From assembly GCF_038039215.1 (NCBI RefSeq), contig NZ_JBBPCL010000001.1, forward strand, positions 2,170,001 to 2,234,000: a DNA stretch of 64,000 nucleotides, in the 5' to 3' direction. The position numbers were made by a program, and so were the translations under genes. Under the pieces are notes generated by a model. That model made no database searches and had not been told where the DNA came from. It saw only the letters and a program-made list of their open reading frames with translations. Below, piece by piece: positions 19,986 through 29,982 of this stretch. Source of the stretch: Pseudonocardia sp. T1-2H (lineage in GTDB: Bacteria; Actinomycetota; Actinomycetes; Mycobacteriales; Pseudonocardiaceae). The stretch's first letter is position 1; every line of letters begins with the position of its first letter.

Positions 19986-20429
19986 ATGAGCGAGGACCGC
20001 GACAAGGAGGCCGCGCGCAACATGCAGGAACTGCTGCAGGAGCTGCGGGTGGCCCAGACCGGGGTGCAGGTCCTCTTCGCGTTCCTGCTGACCGTGCCGT
20101 TCCAGCAGGCCTTCCGCCAGGTCAGCACGTTCCAGCTGAACCTCTACTACGCCACGCTGCTGGCCGCGGCGCTGGCGGTGGTGCTGTTCGTCGCCCCCGC
20201 GGCGCAGCACCGGATGCTGTTCGGCAAGCAGGACGAGGCGCGGCTGCTGGGCCGGTTCAACCGGCAGACCATCGGTGGCCTGCTGTGCCTGGGTGCAGCC
20301 ATGGTCGGAGCGGTGCTGCTGGTGACGTCCTACCTGTTCGGCACGACCCGAGCGGTGGTGACGGCCGCGATCTCGGTGGCGGTCGTCCTCGCCTTCTGGG
20401 TCGTCGGCCCGCTGGCGCACCGCGGGTAG
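19986..20429 (+). CDS. DUF6328 family membrane protein
   Basis: A 147-residue protein with a charged amphipathic N-terminus (EAARNMQELLQELRVAQTGV) and about four membrane segments, the pattern of actinobacterial DUF6328 proteins. Function unknown. ATG at 19986 is preceded by GGCGGGAG. It converges on a 37-residue gene 17 bp downstream. Confidence 0.8.
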   Translation: MSEDRDKEAARNMQELLQELRVAQTGVQVLFAFLLTVPFQQAFRQVSTFQLNLYYATLLAAALAVVLFVAPAAQHRMLFGKQDEARLLGRFNRQTIGGLLCLGAAMVGAVLLVTSYLFGTTRAVVTAAISVAVVLAFWVVGPLAHRG

Positions 20430-20446
20430 GCGACGCACCGCCGGGT

Positions 20447-20560
20447 TCAGGCCGCCGCCGGGCTGACCCGTCCCCAGATCGAGCGCGCGACATGCACGGC
20501 GAACCGCTCGAGAATGGCGGCCGCGACGGCTACCGCGACTGCTGCGAAGAACTCGCCCAT
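20447..20560 (-). CDS. 37-residue amphipathic small protein
   Basis: ATG at 20558-20560, stop at 20447-20449, product beginning MGEFFAAVAVAVAAAILERF. GGAGGTG stands at good spacing before the ATG, unusually strong for a random frame. The product is a single hydrophobic or amphipathic helix with a basic tail. No family recognised. It sits just downstream of the large P-type ATPase stop, so the two could share a transcript. Confidence 0.5.
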   Translation of the reverse strand: MGEFFAAVAVAVAAAILERFAVHVARSIWGRVSPAAA

Positions 20561-20674
20561 CGGACAACACCTCCACACGCTGAGAGCTGAAGTGTGGGCC
20601 GGCCGGATGAGCAGCGGGATGGCGTCAGGTGCACGGTGGGCGGCCGGCAGGTGACGAGTCGGCGCCGACCCGGT

Positions 20675-23600
20675 TCACGACTGCGGCGCGGGTTGTCCGG
20701 CGGTGCGCAGGACGCGTTCCGAGAGGAGCTGTGCGGCTGTGGCCGCCGCGGTGGCGGCGAGGGCGATGGCCCATTGATGGGGGAGGAGCGGGCGGGAGCC
20801 GACGGCGTGGCTCAGCCCCGGCACCTGGACGGCGATGGCGAGCAGGGCCATCGAGCCGACGGCGGAGGCGGCGACGAGAGGGGTGCGTCCGCGGACGGCG
20901 AGGGTCTGGCCGAGCTGGGCACCGACGAGCGCGACGAGGCCGGTGGTGCTGGCCTGCCCGGGTGTGCTGACGGGGCGGGCGAGCAGCCAGGCGACGCCGG
21001 CCGAGGTCGCGGTGATCGCGGCGCGCACCTGGAAGTCCCGGGTGAGGGACTCGCTGAGGGATTGCTCCGGCCCCTCGGCGAGCAGTTGCTCGGGGGTGGC
21101 GTCCGCCGGCGGCCGGACGGCGACGGCCATCGCGGGCAGCACATCGGTCAGCATGTTGATCAGCAGCAGCTGTCGGGCGTTCAGGGTGGCGGCGCCGCCG
21201 AACAGCCCGGTGGCGAGGGTGTAGACGACCTCGCCGAGGTTGCCGCCGAGCAGGATGGACAGGGCGTCGCGGACCGAGGACCACATGCCGCGGCCTTCGA
21301 CGATCGCGTCGGTGATCGTCTCGATACGGTCGTCGGTCACGACGAGGTCGGCCGCCTCGCGGGCCGCGGGGGTGGCCCCGGTGCCGAGGGCGATGCCGAC
21401 GTCGGCCAACCGGATCGCCGGTGCGTCGTTGGTGCCGTCGCCGGTCACGGCCACCGCGTACCCGTCCCGTTGGAGCAACCGGACGATGCGGGCCTTTTGA
21501 GCGGGGACGACGCGCGCGAAGACGGCCGTCCGGGGTAGCTCCCGGGCGAGCTGGTCGTCGGTGAGGTCGTCCAGCTCGGCACCTGTCAGCACGACGCGCC
21601 CGTTGAGGGCGTCGAGTTCGGTGGCGATGGACTGGGCCGTACTGGGATGGTCCCCGGTGATCATGACGATCCGGACGCCGGCGGCCCGCAACGTCGCGAC
21701 GGCGGCGGCGGCGGTGGGGCGGACGGGATCCACCAGCGCGATGAGCCCGCGGAACTCCAGATCCTCGACGTCGGCCTCGGTCAGCCGGGGCCGGTCCTCG
21801 AGCCGGCGCTGGGTGACGGCCAGCACCCGGTGTCCCTGCCGGGCCAGCCGCTCGACCTCGGCGTCGATCTCCGCGCGGGCGCGGTCGTCGAGCGGGACGG
21901 CGTCGGCGCCCGGCCGCCGCCGGGTGCTGCAGAGCGGCAGCACGACCTCGGGAGCACCCTTGACGCTGAGCCGGTCGCCGCTGCGGCCGCGCCACAGGGT
22001 GGCGTGGTAGCCGCGGTGGGACTCGAAGGGCAGCTCGTCGAGGAGCTCGACGAACGCGTGCCCGTTCTCGGCGGTGATCCCCAGCTCGCGGGCGCCGCGC
22101 AGGACCGCCCGGTCGGTCTGGTGGGTCACCTCGTGGGCAGCCGCCCCGAACGGGCTCGCCCGCACGGCGGCGGCGACGACCTGCTGGAGTTGAGGCGGGA
22201 AGGGCCGGTCGACGGCGGCCGTGTCGGTCCCGTCGGAGACCTGCCGCAGGCTGATCCGGCCCTCGGTGAGGGTGCCGGTCTTGTCGAAGCAGAGCACGTC
22301 GACCCGGCCGAGGGCCTCGATCGTGGAAGGGTTGCGCACGAGCGCTCCACGGGCCGACAGCCGGCGGGCCGCCGCGAGCTCGGCGACCGTCGCGACGAAC
22401 GGCAGACCTTCGGGGACGGCGGCCACGGCGAGACTGACCGCCCGGCTCAACGCCACCCCGGCGGGTCGCCGCCGGAACAGGTCGACCGCGATCAACGCGA
22501 GCCCGGCGCCGATCGAGAACGGCAGGACCCGGGCGGTCAACGTGCGCAACCGGATCTCGACGCCGGTCGGCGGAGCCTGCCCGGTCTGCTGGCGCAGGGT
22601 CCGGCCGACCTCGGTGCGCTCCCCGGTCGCGACGACCACCGCGTCGGTGCGCCCGGCCGCGACGACCGTGCCCTCGTAGAGCATCGAATGCCGGTCGGCC
22701 AGGGGCCGGGCCCCGGTGGCGCGGGCCGATTTCGCCACCGGCACCGACTCGCCAGTCAACGGCGACTCGTCGACCTCCAGGTCCTGCCCGGTCAGCACCC
22801 GGCAGTCGGCCGGAACGGCGTCGCCGGACTGCAGCCGGATCACGTCACCCTCGACGAGCTCGTCGGGTGGGTGCTCGGCCTCCGACTCCCCCCGCCGGAC
22901 CCGGACGGGGGCGGCGCTGGAATGCAGGAGGGTGCGCAGTGCCTTCTGCGCGCCGACCCGCTGCATCCCGCCGATGAGGGCGTTGACCGCGAGCACACCG
23001 GTGATGAGGAGCGGGTCCACGATCGAGCCGCCGGCGGCGGAGACCCCGGCGCCCGCGGCGAGTGCGGGGGTGATCGGGTTGGCCAGCTCCTCCACCGTGG
23101 CCCGGGTGAGCCCGAGCTCGGCGTCGGCGGGGGACCCGGGCCGCTCGTGGTGACGTCGTCTCGACTCCGCCTCGGCGAGGCCCGCCCGGGAGCTTCCCGA
23201 GCGATTCCAACACGGCCCGGGTCGACATCGCATGCCACGGCGTCCGATCGGCCGCGACCGGCTCGGGGCGCCGGGCGGGGGACATCCCGGACCAGATGCC
23301 CAGGCCCAGAGCGAGCAGCGCGGTGGCGTGCACCGGGATGGCGGCGCGGGTGGGGGCACCGACGCGGGGCCCCATCAGGGCGAGCAGGACGCCGAGCCCC
23401 GAACCTGCGACGGCGAGCTGCGCGCCCCGGCGGCTGGCCTGCCGAGCCGGGCCGACGGCGCCCAGGAGCAGGCACACCTCGCTCACGGCCCGTGTCAGCA
23501 CGTCCGCGGTCCAGGGCGGGGCCTGGCGCGGTGGGGTCATGCCGATCCCGAGGTCGGCAAGGGCGAGCGCGTCATCGCGCCCGCTCACCAAGGCGACGAC

Positions 23601-25064
23601 ACGGCCGCCGGCCTGCAGCGCCCGCACCGAGTCCGCCAGCTCGGCTCCGCCGGGGACGGCGCCGTCGGTGTCGAGCCGCGCCGCCAGCTCCCGAGGCCCG
23701 GCCACCAGGACGAGCCCGGCCTCCGCGGCGGCCGCCACGACGGCCTCGGCGAAGGGATCGAGCGCCGGCGAGACGCCGACGAGCGCGACGGGTTCATCAC
23801 CACGTCGCAGGGCGAGCACCACGGACGAGCGCCGGGCGAGCGCGGCGGCGGCCGCCTCCGCCGACTCCGGTAGCGACGTCCGGCCTGCGGGCCCGATCGA
23901 CCAGCCGTCCTGGGCTCGCACCCGCCGTGGCCGGCGCAGGTCGACGAGGTCGTACGTCCGCTCGACGAACTCGGACATTTCCGGGTCGGACCCCTCGACC
24001 AGCGGGACCACCTCGTCGACGGCCTGCCTGCGGGTCACCAGGAGCTCGGCGTCCAGCACGACCGTGTCGACCCGGTCGAGCCGCCGTAGCGCCTCCCGGT
24101 CCAGGACCAGGCTGCCCCGCGCCGCGGCGTCCCGGCCGAGCTGGGAGGCGAAACCCTCCCGCCCCGACCGTGCGGCCTTGGGGACACCGGCGGCCAGGGC
24201 CGCACCCACCACCGTCGCCGTGCGGGTGATGGCCAGTAGCGCGCCGGCGCCGGCGAGGGTGAGCCCCACGGCCGTGTCGCCGACCTTCTCGACGGGTCCC
24301 GCCGGGAGGGGTACCGGGCGCGGCCGGTCGGGACGCGCGGCGGCGCGGTGCCCCCCTTCCTGGCCGGCCACCGTGCTGTCCCACTCGGCCCATGCCCGGC
24401 GGCGCGCCAGGGTCTCCTGGTAGAGGCTGTAGCGCTGGCAGGTGTCCGCCAGCAGTCCGAGCGGGCGCCGGCCGAGTGCGTTGGACAACGCCGCCGCGCC
24501 GCCGAACAATGTGTCGGTCGTGGGTTCCCCGATCGCCGAGGCGACGGCCGCCCGGACGCGAGGGGCCGACTCGACCAGCGCGAGGACCGACGACACCCAC
24601 GCGACCGGCGTGGTCGGAATCGCCCGCCCCACGACGGTGTAGGCCAGCCCGGCGGCGTTCAGGCCGAGCAGCGCGGCCTCGTGCAGCGCTTGGACCGGGG
24701 CGCCCGGATGGTCCGCATCGGCGTGCGGCGCTTCCGTCGGCCCACACTCCCGCTCGGCCGCTCGCACGAGATCCACCACGTCGCGCACCGTGAGCCGCTC
24801 CGGGTCGAACTCGACCAGGACATCGCCGAGGACCGCGTTGACCTCGGTGCGTCGAACGGCGGCATCGGCGTCGATCCGCCGCTCCAACTGTGCGGCGATC
24901 CCCGCATCGGCCTCGTGCACCCCCCGCACGCGCACGTGCGCACGGCTCGACGAGGTCGTCATCGCACCGGAGGCGGCCGCCGCCACCAACTCGGCGACCC
25001 CCTCGACGGCGCCGACGACCTCGCCGGCAGCGGTCCCGATCAGGCTGAACACACGGTGCAACAC
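20675..25064 (-). CDS. large cation-transporting P-type ATPase, CtpI-like (apparent frameshift)
   Basis: About 1,460 residues, close to the very long mycobacterial CtpI type. The N-terminal half (to about residue 620) has an HMA-like segment and a degenerate second P-ATPase-like unit. The C-terminal half is a complete pump: DESPLTGESVPVAKS, the membrane PEGLP, phosphorylation site DKTGTLTEG and hinge GDGTNDAPA. Ion specificity is not readable. The two halves are in different frames; at 23196-23198 (CCC, plus strand) one surplus base separates ...AVLESLG from SSRAGLAEAES. An accessory protein gene precedes it by about 100 bp. Confidence 0.8.
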
Positions 25065-25165
25065 CAGGAACTCCCGGGCGACGCAGCGAGCGCCGCGATC
25101 ACGCGCTCGCCTCGATCGATGGCCCGGGGACTCCGCGGACCCCTGTCAGGTCGGGCAGGTCAGGT

Positions 25166-25666
25166 CTACGTGTTCCCCTGGGCGTTCGGGCGGGGCCCGT
25201 CGGACGTCTTCGCGTCGGCCGGGCCGGAGGTCTCCGCCTGCGCCACGTTCGGCATGCCACCGCGCGGTTCCGGGTTTGCCTCACCCCGGCTGGCCAGCGC
25301 GCTCCCGACGCCGATGGCGGCCGCGACCGGCCATTCGATGACCCCGGCGACCGCCGTCGCCGCCAGGCCGCCGAAGAACAGCAGCGACTTGGGGGAGGGG
25401 AGGACCGACTGCACCCCGCGGGCGGCCGCGTCCAGGTCCGCGCGTCCGGGCATGTGCAGGTGGGGAGCTCGGAACTCGGCCGTGACGAACGGAAGATTCA
25501 CCGTCGCCGATCGCCCTCCCTCTGCACCCCCCTCCGCCGGGCGCTCCGGGCGGGTCTCCTCGGTCAGCGTCGTCCCGCCCGCGTCGGGGCTGCCGCCCGG
25601 CTGCCCGGCGGACTCCGCTACGGTGCCGCCGGTCTGTGTCTCCGTCTGCCTCGCCTTACCCGCCAT
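25166..25666 (-). CDS. ATPase-associated protein of unknown function
   Basis: A 166-residue protein, ATG at 25666. The first 60 residues are low-complexity hydrophilic (Gly, Glu, Thr). The centre has PKSLLFFGGLAATAVAGVIE and then WPVAAAIGVGSALASRG, a likely membrane hairpin, and the tail is hydrophilic. Immediately upstream of the CtpI-like ATPase in the same direction, so probably co-expressed and working with it at the membrane. No specific function can be given. Confidence 0.7.
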   Translation of the reverse strand: MAGKARQTETQTGGTVAESAGQPGGSPDAGGTTLTEETRPERPAEGGAEGGRSATVNLPFVTAEFRAPHLHMPGRADLDAAARGVQSVLPSPKSLLFFGGLAATAVAGVIEWPVAAAIGVGSALASRGEANPEPRGGMPNVAQAETSGPADAKTSDGPRPNAQGNT

Positions 25667-25827
25667 ATTCCACCTCACCCTTCGGCCCGCCCGATCCGAC
25701 GGGCTGGTTGTGCCCACTGAGACCCCGGAGAAACGCCTGGTGGCCGAAAGCTGTACTCCCGGTTGCCGTTCCGTACACGGACCGGCGGGCGGCCGGGACT
25801 CGCCCGCGCCACCCGGCGACCCGGTGA

Positions 25828-27222
25828 TCACGCTCCGGTCGTGGCGGGGGCCTTCACGTCGAGATCGACCATGCTCTCCGGATTCGGCGAATGCCCGTAC
25901 TCGCGGTGCAGGACGGGCATGATCTCCTCGGCGAAGTACTGCATCTGGGCCTCGGTCTCCGTCGCCGAGAACCCGCCGGCCTCGAACCAGGCGTGGAACA
26001 TGAAGTCGTCGTACCCGCAGACCTCCTTGATCTCCATGATCGAGTCGATCACGTACTGCTTGGAGCCGTGGATGGCGACCTTCTTGTCCCGCAGCATCTC
26101 CGCGGTGACCTTCATGCTCATGTCGTAGAACGGCTCGTCCGCTTCGGCGAGCACGGCGGCGAACCCGAAGGGACCGTAGTAGTCCCACTGCAACTCCAGC
26201 GCCTGGGCGGCGCGGTCCAGGTCGCCTAGGCCCTTGTCCACGCAGTGGATGTAGCGGCAGGTGACCACGCCGCGGCGCTTCTCCGCGTCCCACCCGTACT
26301 TGAACTGGCCGCGGTTCTGCCGGTCCGGCCAGCCGGCCTTCTCCGCCTCCTCGTAGTAGAGCTCGATGTTCCTCCTCAGCCGGGAGTTGGGCTCCACGAT
26401 GAAGTAGCCGTTGATGCCCCGTTCGGCCGCGAACTTCACCGAGCGCGGGCTCGTCAGGGGCTCCCAGATCTGAGGATGGGGTTTCTGCAGCGGTTGCGGG
26501 TAGACCGGGAACTCGAGCAGCTTCGTGGTCGTGGCCTGCACCGGATTTCCGGCCGAGTACATGTCCGGGTTGCCGACCTTGAGGACCTGTTCGAGGGTGC
26601 GTCCCATCCCGGGCTGGCTGAAGTAGGCCAGGGTCTGCTTGTGGTTCCACTTCGTGAACGACGGTGGCAGCGACATGAACTCGCCGTGATGGAACATCGA
26701 ATCCTGGGTCCAGGCCTTGATGATGATGTCGTAGGCCTCTTCGAAGTAGGCCCGGTTGCGCTCCTGGTCCTGGATGGTCGAGCCGTACGGCCAGCCGAAC
26801 ACCTCGTTCTCCCGTGGCTGGTAACCCCGCCCGATGCCGAACTCGAGCCGGCCGCCGCTGATCACGTCCAGCATCGCGGCCTGCTCGGCGATGCGGATCG
26901 GGTGCCACCAGCTGACGATGTTCGCGGCCTGACCGAGCCGGATCCGCCTGGTCCGCGAGGCGATCGCCGCCTCGCTCAGCAGCGGGTTGGGAGACAGCTC
27001 GGCGCCCTCGGGCTGGAAGTGGTGCTCGGTCTGGAACCAGTAGTCGAAGCCCAGCTGCTCGGCGAGGATGCCCTGACGGACCTGATTGACGATCGTCCGC
27101 TGGGCCGAGGTGTGGGTGGCGGCGAGGTCACCGTCGTTGACCACGACGTCGTCACCGTTGTAGGCGACGTGTTTGGTGGGCAGATCCGACGCCCCGTTGT
27201 GGAACACGCCGATCTCGATCAT
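25828..27222 (-). CDS. LLM class flavin-dependent oxidoreductase
   Basis: A 464-residue luciferase-like monooxygenase. QLGFDYWFQTEHHFQ and the ISGGRLEFGIGRGYQP segment are hallmark luciferase-family motifs. The protein is longer than the 330-370 residues common in the family. FMN or F420 use cannot be decided. ATG at 27222 is preceded by AAGGAG. It ends the prmABCD gene group, 35 bp after prmD, so it probably handles a downstream metabolite of the monooxygenase product or supports its activity. Confidence 0.85.
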   Translation of the reverse strand: MIEIGVFHNGASDLPTKHVAYNGDDVVVNDGDLAATHTSAQRTIVNQVRQGILAEQLGFDYWFQTEHHFQPEGAELSPNPLLSEAAIASRTRRIRLGQAANIVSWWHPIRIAEQAAMLDVISGGRLEFGIGRGYQPRENEVFGWPYGSTIQDQERNRAYFEEAYDIIIKAWTQDSMFHHGEFMSLPPSFTKWNHKQTLAYFSQPGMGRTLEQVLKVGNPDMYSAGNPVQATTTKLLEFPVYPQPLQKPHPQIWEPLTSPRSVKFAAERGINGYFIVEPNSRLRRNIELYYEEAEKAGWPDRQNRGQFKYGWDAEKRRGVVTCRYIHCVDKGLGDLDRAAQALELQWDYYGPFGFAAVLAEADEPFYDMSMKVTAEMLRDKKVAIHGSKQYVIDSIMEIKEVCGYDDFMFHAWFEAGGFSATETEAQMQYFAEEIMPVLHREYGHSPNPESMVDLDVKAPATTGA

Positions 27223-27257
27223 CGCGAGTCTCCTTGCCGAACCGTAGGAACCTGGAA

Positions 27258-27626
27258 TCAGCTGAGCGCGCGGAGGTCGAAACCGAGGTACCCGGCGGCG
27301 TCCTCCGGGTTGGCGAACATGATCGTCCGGTCGTCCAGGTGGACCATCCGCCCGTAGTGGGTGGACATGTTCTCCTCGAACTCCGCGGCGTCGAACCACC
27401 CCTCGTCCTCGCCCGCCGCCTCGTCGATCTCCGCGTAGACGAAGTCCATCCGCTTCCGGGCGTCGACCCGGATCATGGAGGGCAGGACGGTGATGGTGAC
27501 GCCCTCCTTGTCCCTCATCACGTCGGCCACGATCGCCCCGACCTGGTTGTTCATCAGCGTCACCCCGCACTTGTCGGACGCGGTGCTGTTGGGGGCGAAC
27601 GGGCTCTGCGCGGTCGAGCTGGTCAT
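27258..27626 (-). CDS. prmD: soluble di-iron monooxygenase coupling protein (MmoB/PrmD type)
   Basis: A 122-residue cofactor-less regulatory protein of the MmoB/DmpM family, which binds the hydroxylase and tunes electron transfer and O2 activation. [20 protein letters not shown] and a later [10 protein letters not shown] match the family core. ATG overlaps the prmC stop (ATGA, 27623-27626). The first part of this gene is present again in the 327-bp duplicate at 19000-19326. Confidence 0.88.
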   Translation of the reverse strand: MTSSTAQSPFAPNSTASDKCGVTLMNNQVGAIVADVMRDKEGVTITVLPSMIRVDARKRMDFVYAEIDEAAGEDEGWFDAAEFEENMSTHYGRMVHLDDRTIMFANPEDAAGYLGFDLRALS

Positions 27627-27884
27627 GACTGCGCCTCCGCGGGCATCTGCAGTCCGAGATCCGAGACGATGCCGGCGAAGCGTCGCTCGGCCCGCGCCAG
27701 CGCGTGGTCGAAGTCGCGGGGCTTCACATCGGGCAGGCCCCACAGCGGCGCCATGGTGCGCGCCGCGTCCAGGCAGCGGGGCGTCCAGCGCGCCAACCAC
27801 TCCTGCATGACCGCCTTGTTGTGGTCGGCGAACTCCTTGTCCGCGGCAAGGGGGCCGAAGCAGGCCTGGGTCCAGCGCAGGTCC
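27558..27884. repeat. source copy of the 327-bp duplication
   Basis: Covers the prmC 3' end and prmD 5' end. Identical to 19000-19326 except at 27640. This copy lies in intact genes, so it is taken as the donor. Confidence 0.95.
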
Positions 27885-28810
27885 CGCCGGGCGTAGTCGT
27901 ACTCCCCGGCGCCCATGATCGTCGGCGTTACGAAGTCGCCGTTGGCCGCGGCGGACTGCTGGACCATGTTGCTGCGGAACAGCTCGCCGATCAGCGGCTC
28001 GAAGACGACGTTGGTCGCGAACATCATCTCGCCCCAGTCGTCGTCGACCGCGGTCAATGCCTCGGCCACCTCCCGGGCGCCCTGCCACTCGGGGTCGTTG
28101 TTCCAGGAGTCGAGGTGGGCGGTGCCGTCGAAGCCGTCGATCTCCTCGGTCAGCGTGAGGTTGTAGAGCGCGAGGTCCTGCGCGAACCGGATCTTGTGCA
28201 TGCTGTTCACCGCGATCGCGGTGTTGTGCATGTTCGTCGGGGCGGACCGGTTGCAGGCGGCGAAGACGTAGAGGCCGAGGATGTGCTCGATGTGCATCCA
28301 GGCCCCGACGTGTCGCTCGACGAAACGGACCCAGCTCGGCGCCCACTGCTCGAACGCCTTCGCGTCGCGGGCGTTCTCGATGTTCTGGTTCAGCTGGCGC
28401 ACGACGTTGGCGTTGTAGCGGTAGAGCGTGAGTTCCCACTCCTCGTTGGGGTCGCGGAACTCGTGCCAACCGTGGGCGGGCCACTCGTAGCCCTTACCGC
28501 CGGAGCCGGGGTAGCGCTCCGGCTCGGGCCGGTCCACGCCCCAGGCCTTCAGCTTCGTCCAGTTCAGCGGGTAACCGGCCTCGCCGTCGGCGAAGCCGTA
28601 GAGCCAGCCCTGGGACAGGTAGTGCCGCGGGTCGGGCTGGACCTCCACGGTCACGTCCTCGTAGTGGCTCGGCTTCCGCTTGGCCGGGGTGAAGTAGTTG
28701 AAACGGCGGGCCGACGCCCCGGAGTCCGGGAACACTTTCGCGCCGGCCTCGGCGTCGGTGAAGTTCACCTTCGGCACGCTTCTGACGGGTTGCTCCCCGG
28801 TCGTGGTCAT
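27623..28810 (-). CDS. prmC: soluble di-iron monooxygenase hydroxylase, small (beta) subunit
   Basis: A 395-residue beta subunit of a group-5-like SDIMO hydroxylase (propane or tetrahydrofuran monooxygenase type). It is structural, not iron-binding, and pairs with PrmA. Recognisable features are [20 protein letters not shown] near the N-terminus and [16 protein letters not shown]. The gene order large subunit, reductase, small subunit, coupling protein is that of prmABCD/thmADBC. Its start follows the reductase stop by 2 bp. Confidence 0.9.
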   Translation of the reverse strand: MTTTGEQPVRSVPKVNFTDAEAGAKVFPDSGASARRFNYFTPAKRKPSHYEDVTVEVQPDPRHYLSQGWLYGFADGEAGYPLNWTKLKAWGVDRPEPERYPGSGGKGYEWPAHGWHEFRDPNEEWELTLYRYNANVVRQLNQNIENARDAKAFEQWAPSWVRFVERHVGAWMHIEHILGLYVFAACNRSAPTNMHNTAIAVNSMHKIRFAQDLALYNLTLTEEIDGFDGTAHLDSWNNDPEWQGAREVAEALTAVDDDWGEMMFATNVVFEPLIGELFRSNMVQQSAAANGDFVTPTIMGAGEYDYARRDLRWTQACFGPLAADKEFADHNKAVMQEWLARWTPRCLDAARTMAPLWGLPDVKPRDFDHALARAERRFAGIVSDLGLQMPAEAQS

Positions 28811-28812
28811 GG

Positions 28813-29865
28813 TCAGTCCGCTCCTTCCGGGTCGCCGGTGGTCGTGAATCTGTCGTAGAAGATGTGTTCGGTGGGGACCCCGAGGTCCTGCAGGAGCGGG
28901 ATCGCGGCGTCGACCATCGGGGGCGGCCCGCAGACGTAGGCCTCACGTCCCTTGAGGTCCTGCTCGCCGCGCTTCAGCACGTCGGTGACGAAGCCGGTCT
29001 CCCCGTCCCAGTCCTCGTCCCCGTCCGCCTCGGACAGGGCCGGCACGTAGCGGAAGCCGGGCAGCCGGTCCTCGAAGGCGTGCATCTCGTCCTCGAAGCA
29101 CAGGTCCGGCCTGGTCCGGACGCCGTAGTAGAAGGTCGTCCTCCGGTCGATGCCCCGCTCCGCCATCGACCGGAGCAGGCCCAGCATCGGGGCCAGACCG
29201 GCCCCACCGCCGACGAACACGAGGTCGGAGGTCCGGCTCTCGCGCAGCGTGAAGGTCCCGAACGGACCTTCGACGTCCAACCGGTCGCCCACCTCGGCCG
29301 TGGTCGCCAGGTACTGCGAGAACTGTCCGTCGGGGTAGATCTTGATCACGAACTCGAAGAGCCGGCCCTCCCGGTCCGGGGTGTTCGCCATCGAGAACGA
29401 GCGGCTCTCCGTCGTCCCCGGGATCGTGAGGTCCAGGTACTGGCCCGGGAAGAACTTGATCTCGTCCGGCTCGACCAGCTTCAGCACGAGGTGGCGCATG
29501 TCGGGGGTGACCGGCTCGTTGAGGACGACCTCGGCGACGCCCTTCCGCAGCGGCAGGCCGGAACGGATGATCTCCTCGTCGTAGTTGAGGAGCTCGATGA
29601 CCAGGTCCTCGTAGGCGTGGGCCCGGCACAGCAGCGTCGAGCCCTCCTCCTTCTCGTAGTCCGGGAGGGCGAAGGTCGAGTAGCTGTCGAGCTCGATGTC
29701 CTCACCCTCGAGGACGAAGGACTTGCAGGCGGCGCACTGGCCCTCCTTGCAGCCGTGCATGAGCTGCACGCCCTGCTCGGCGGCCGCACGGAGGATGGTC
29801 TGGTCCTCGTCGACCTCGATCTCGATGCCGACGGGTTCGAACCGCACACTGTGCTTTTCGCCCAT
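28813..29865 (-). CDS. prmB: SDIMO reductase (2Fe-2S/FAD, NADH-dependent)
   Basis: A 350-residue electron-transfer reductase. An N-terminal plant-type ferredoxin domain has Cys39, Cys44, Cys47 (GCKEGQCAACKSF) and Cys80 (LLCRAH). The FAD-binding RSFSMANTP is at about 155 and the NAD-binding GGGAGLAPM at about 219. It passes electrons from NADH to the di-iron hydroxylase. The ATG lies 117 bp after prmA, with a strong hairpin in the gap. Confidence 0.92.
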   Translation of the reverse strand: MGEKHSVRFEPVGIEIEVDEDQTILRAAAEQGVQLMHGCKEGQCAACKSFVLEGEDIELDSYSTFALPDYEKEEGSTLLCRAHAYEDLVIELLNYDEEIIRSGLPLRKGVAEVVLNEPVTPDMRHLVLKLVEPDEIKFFPGQYLDLTIPGTTESRSFSMANTPDREGRLFEFVIKIYPDGQFSQYLATTAEVGDRLDVEGPFGTFTLRESRTSDLVFVGGGAGLAPMLGLLRSMAERGIDRRTTFYYGVRTRPDLCFEDEMHAFEDRLPGFRYVPALSEADGDEDWDGETGFVTDVLKRGEQDLKGREAYVCGPPPMVDAAIPLLQDLGVPTEHIFYDRFTTTGDPEGAD

Positions 29866-29926
29866 GCGATCGATCGACCTTTCGACGTCTCGGCGCGTGC
29901 CCGGGGTGAAGGCAGGGGGCGCCGGA

Positions 29927-29956
29927 CGGGGAGAGGGCCCGGTGGGCCCTCCCCCG
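29927..29956 (-). terminator. GC hairpin between prmA and prmB
   Basis: Arms CGGGGAGAGGGCCC (29927-29940) and GGGCCCTCCCCCG (29944-29956) with a 3-base loop, imperfect by one bulge. It lies inside the operon, between the hydroxylase large subunit and the reductase. It could be a partial terminator or an mRNA stabiliser that gives more PrmA than PrmB. Confidence 0.5.
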
Positions 29957-29982
29957 TTTCTCGCTGCGCCTGTTCTGCAGGG

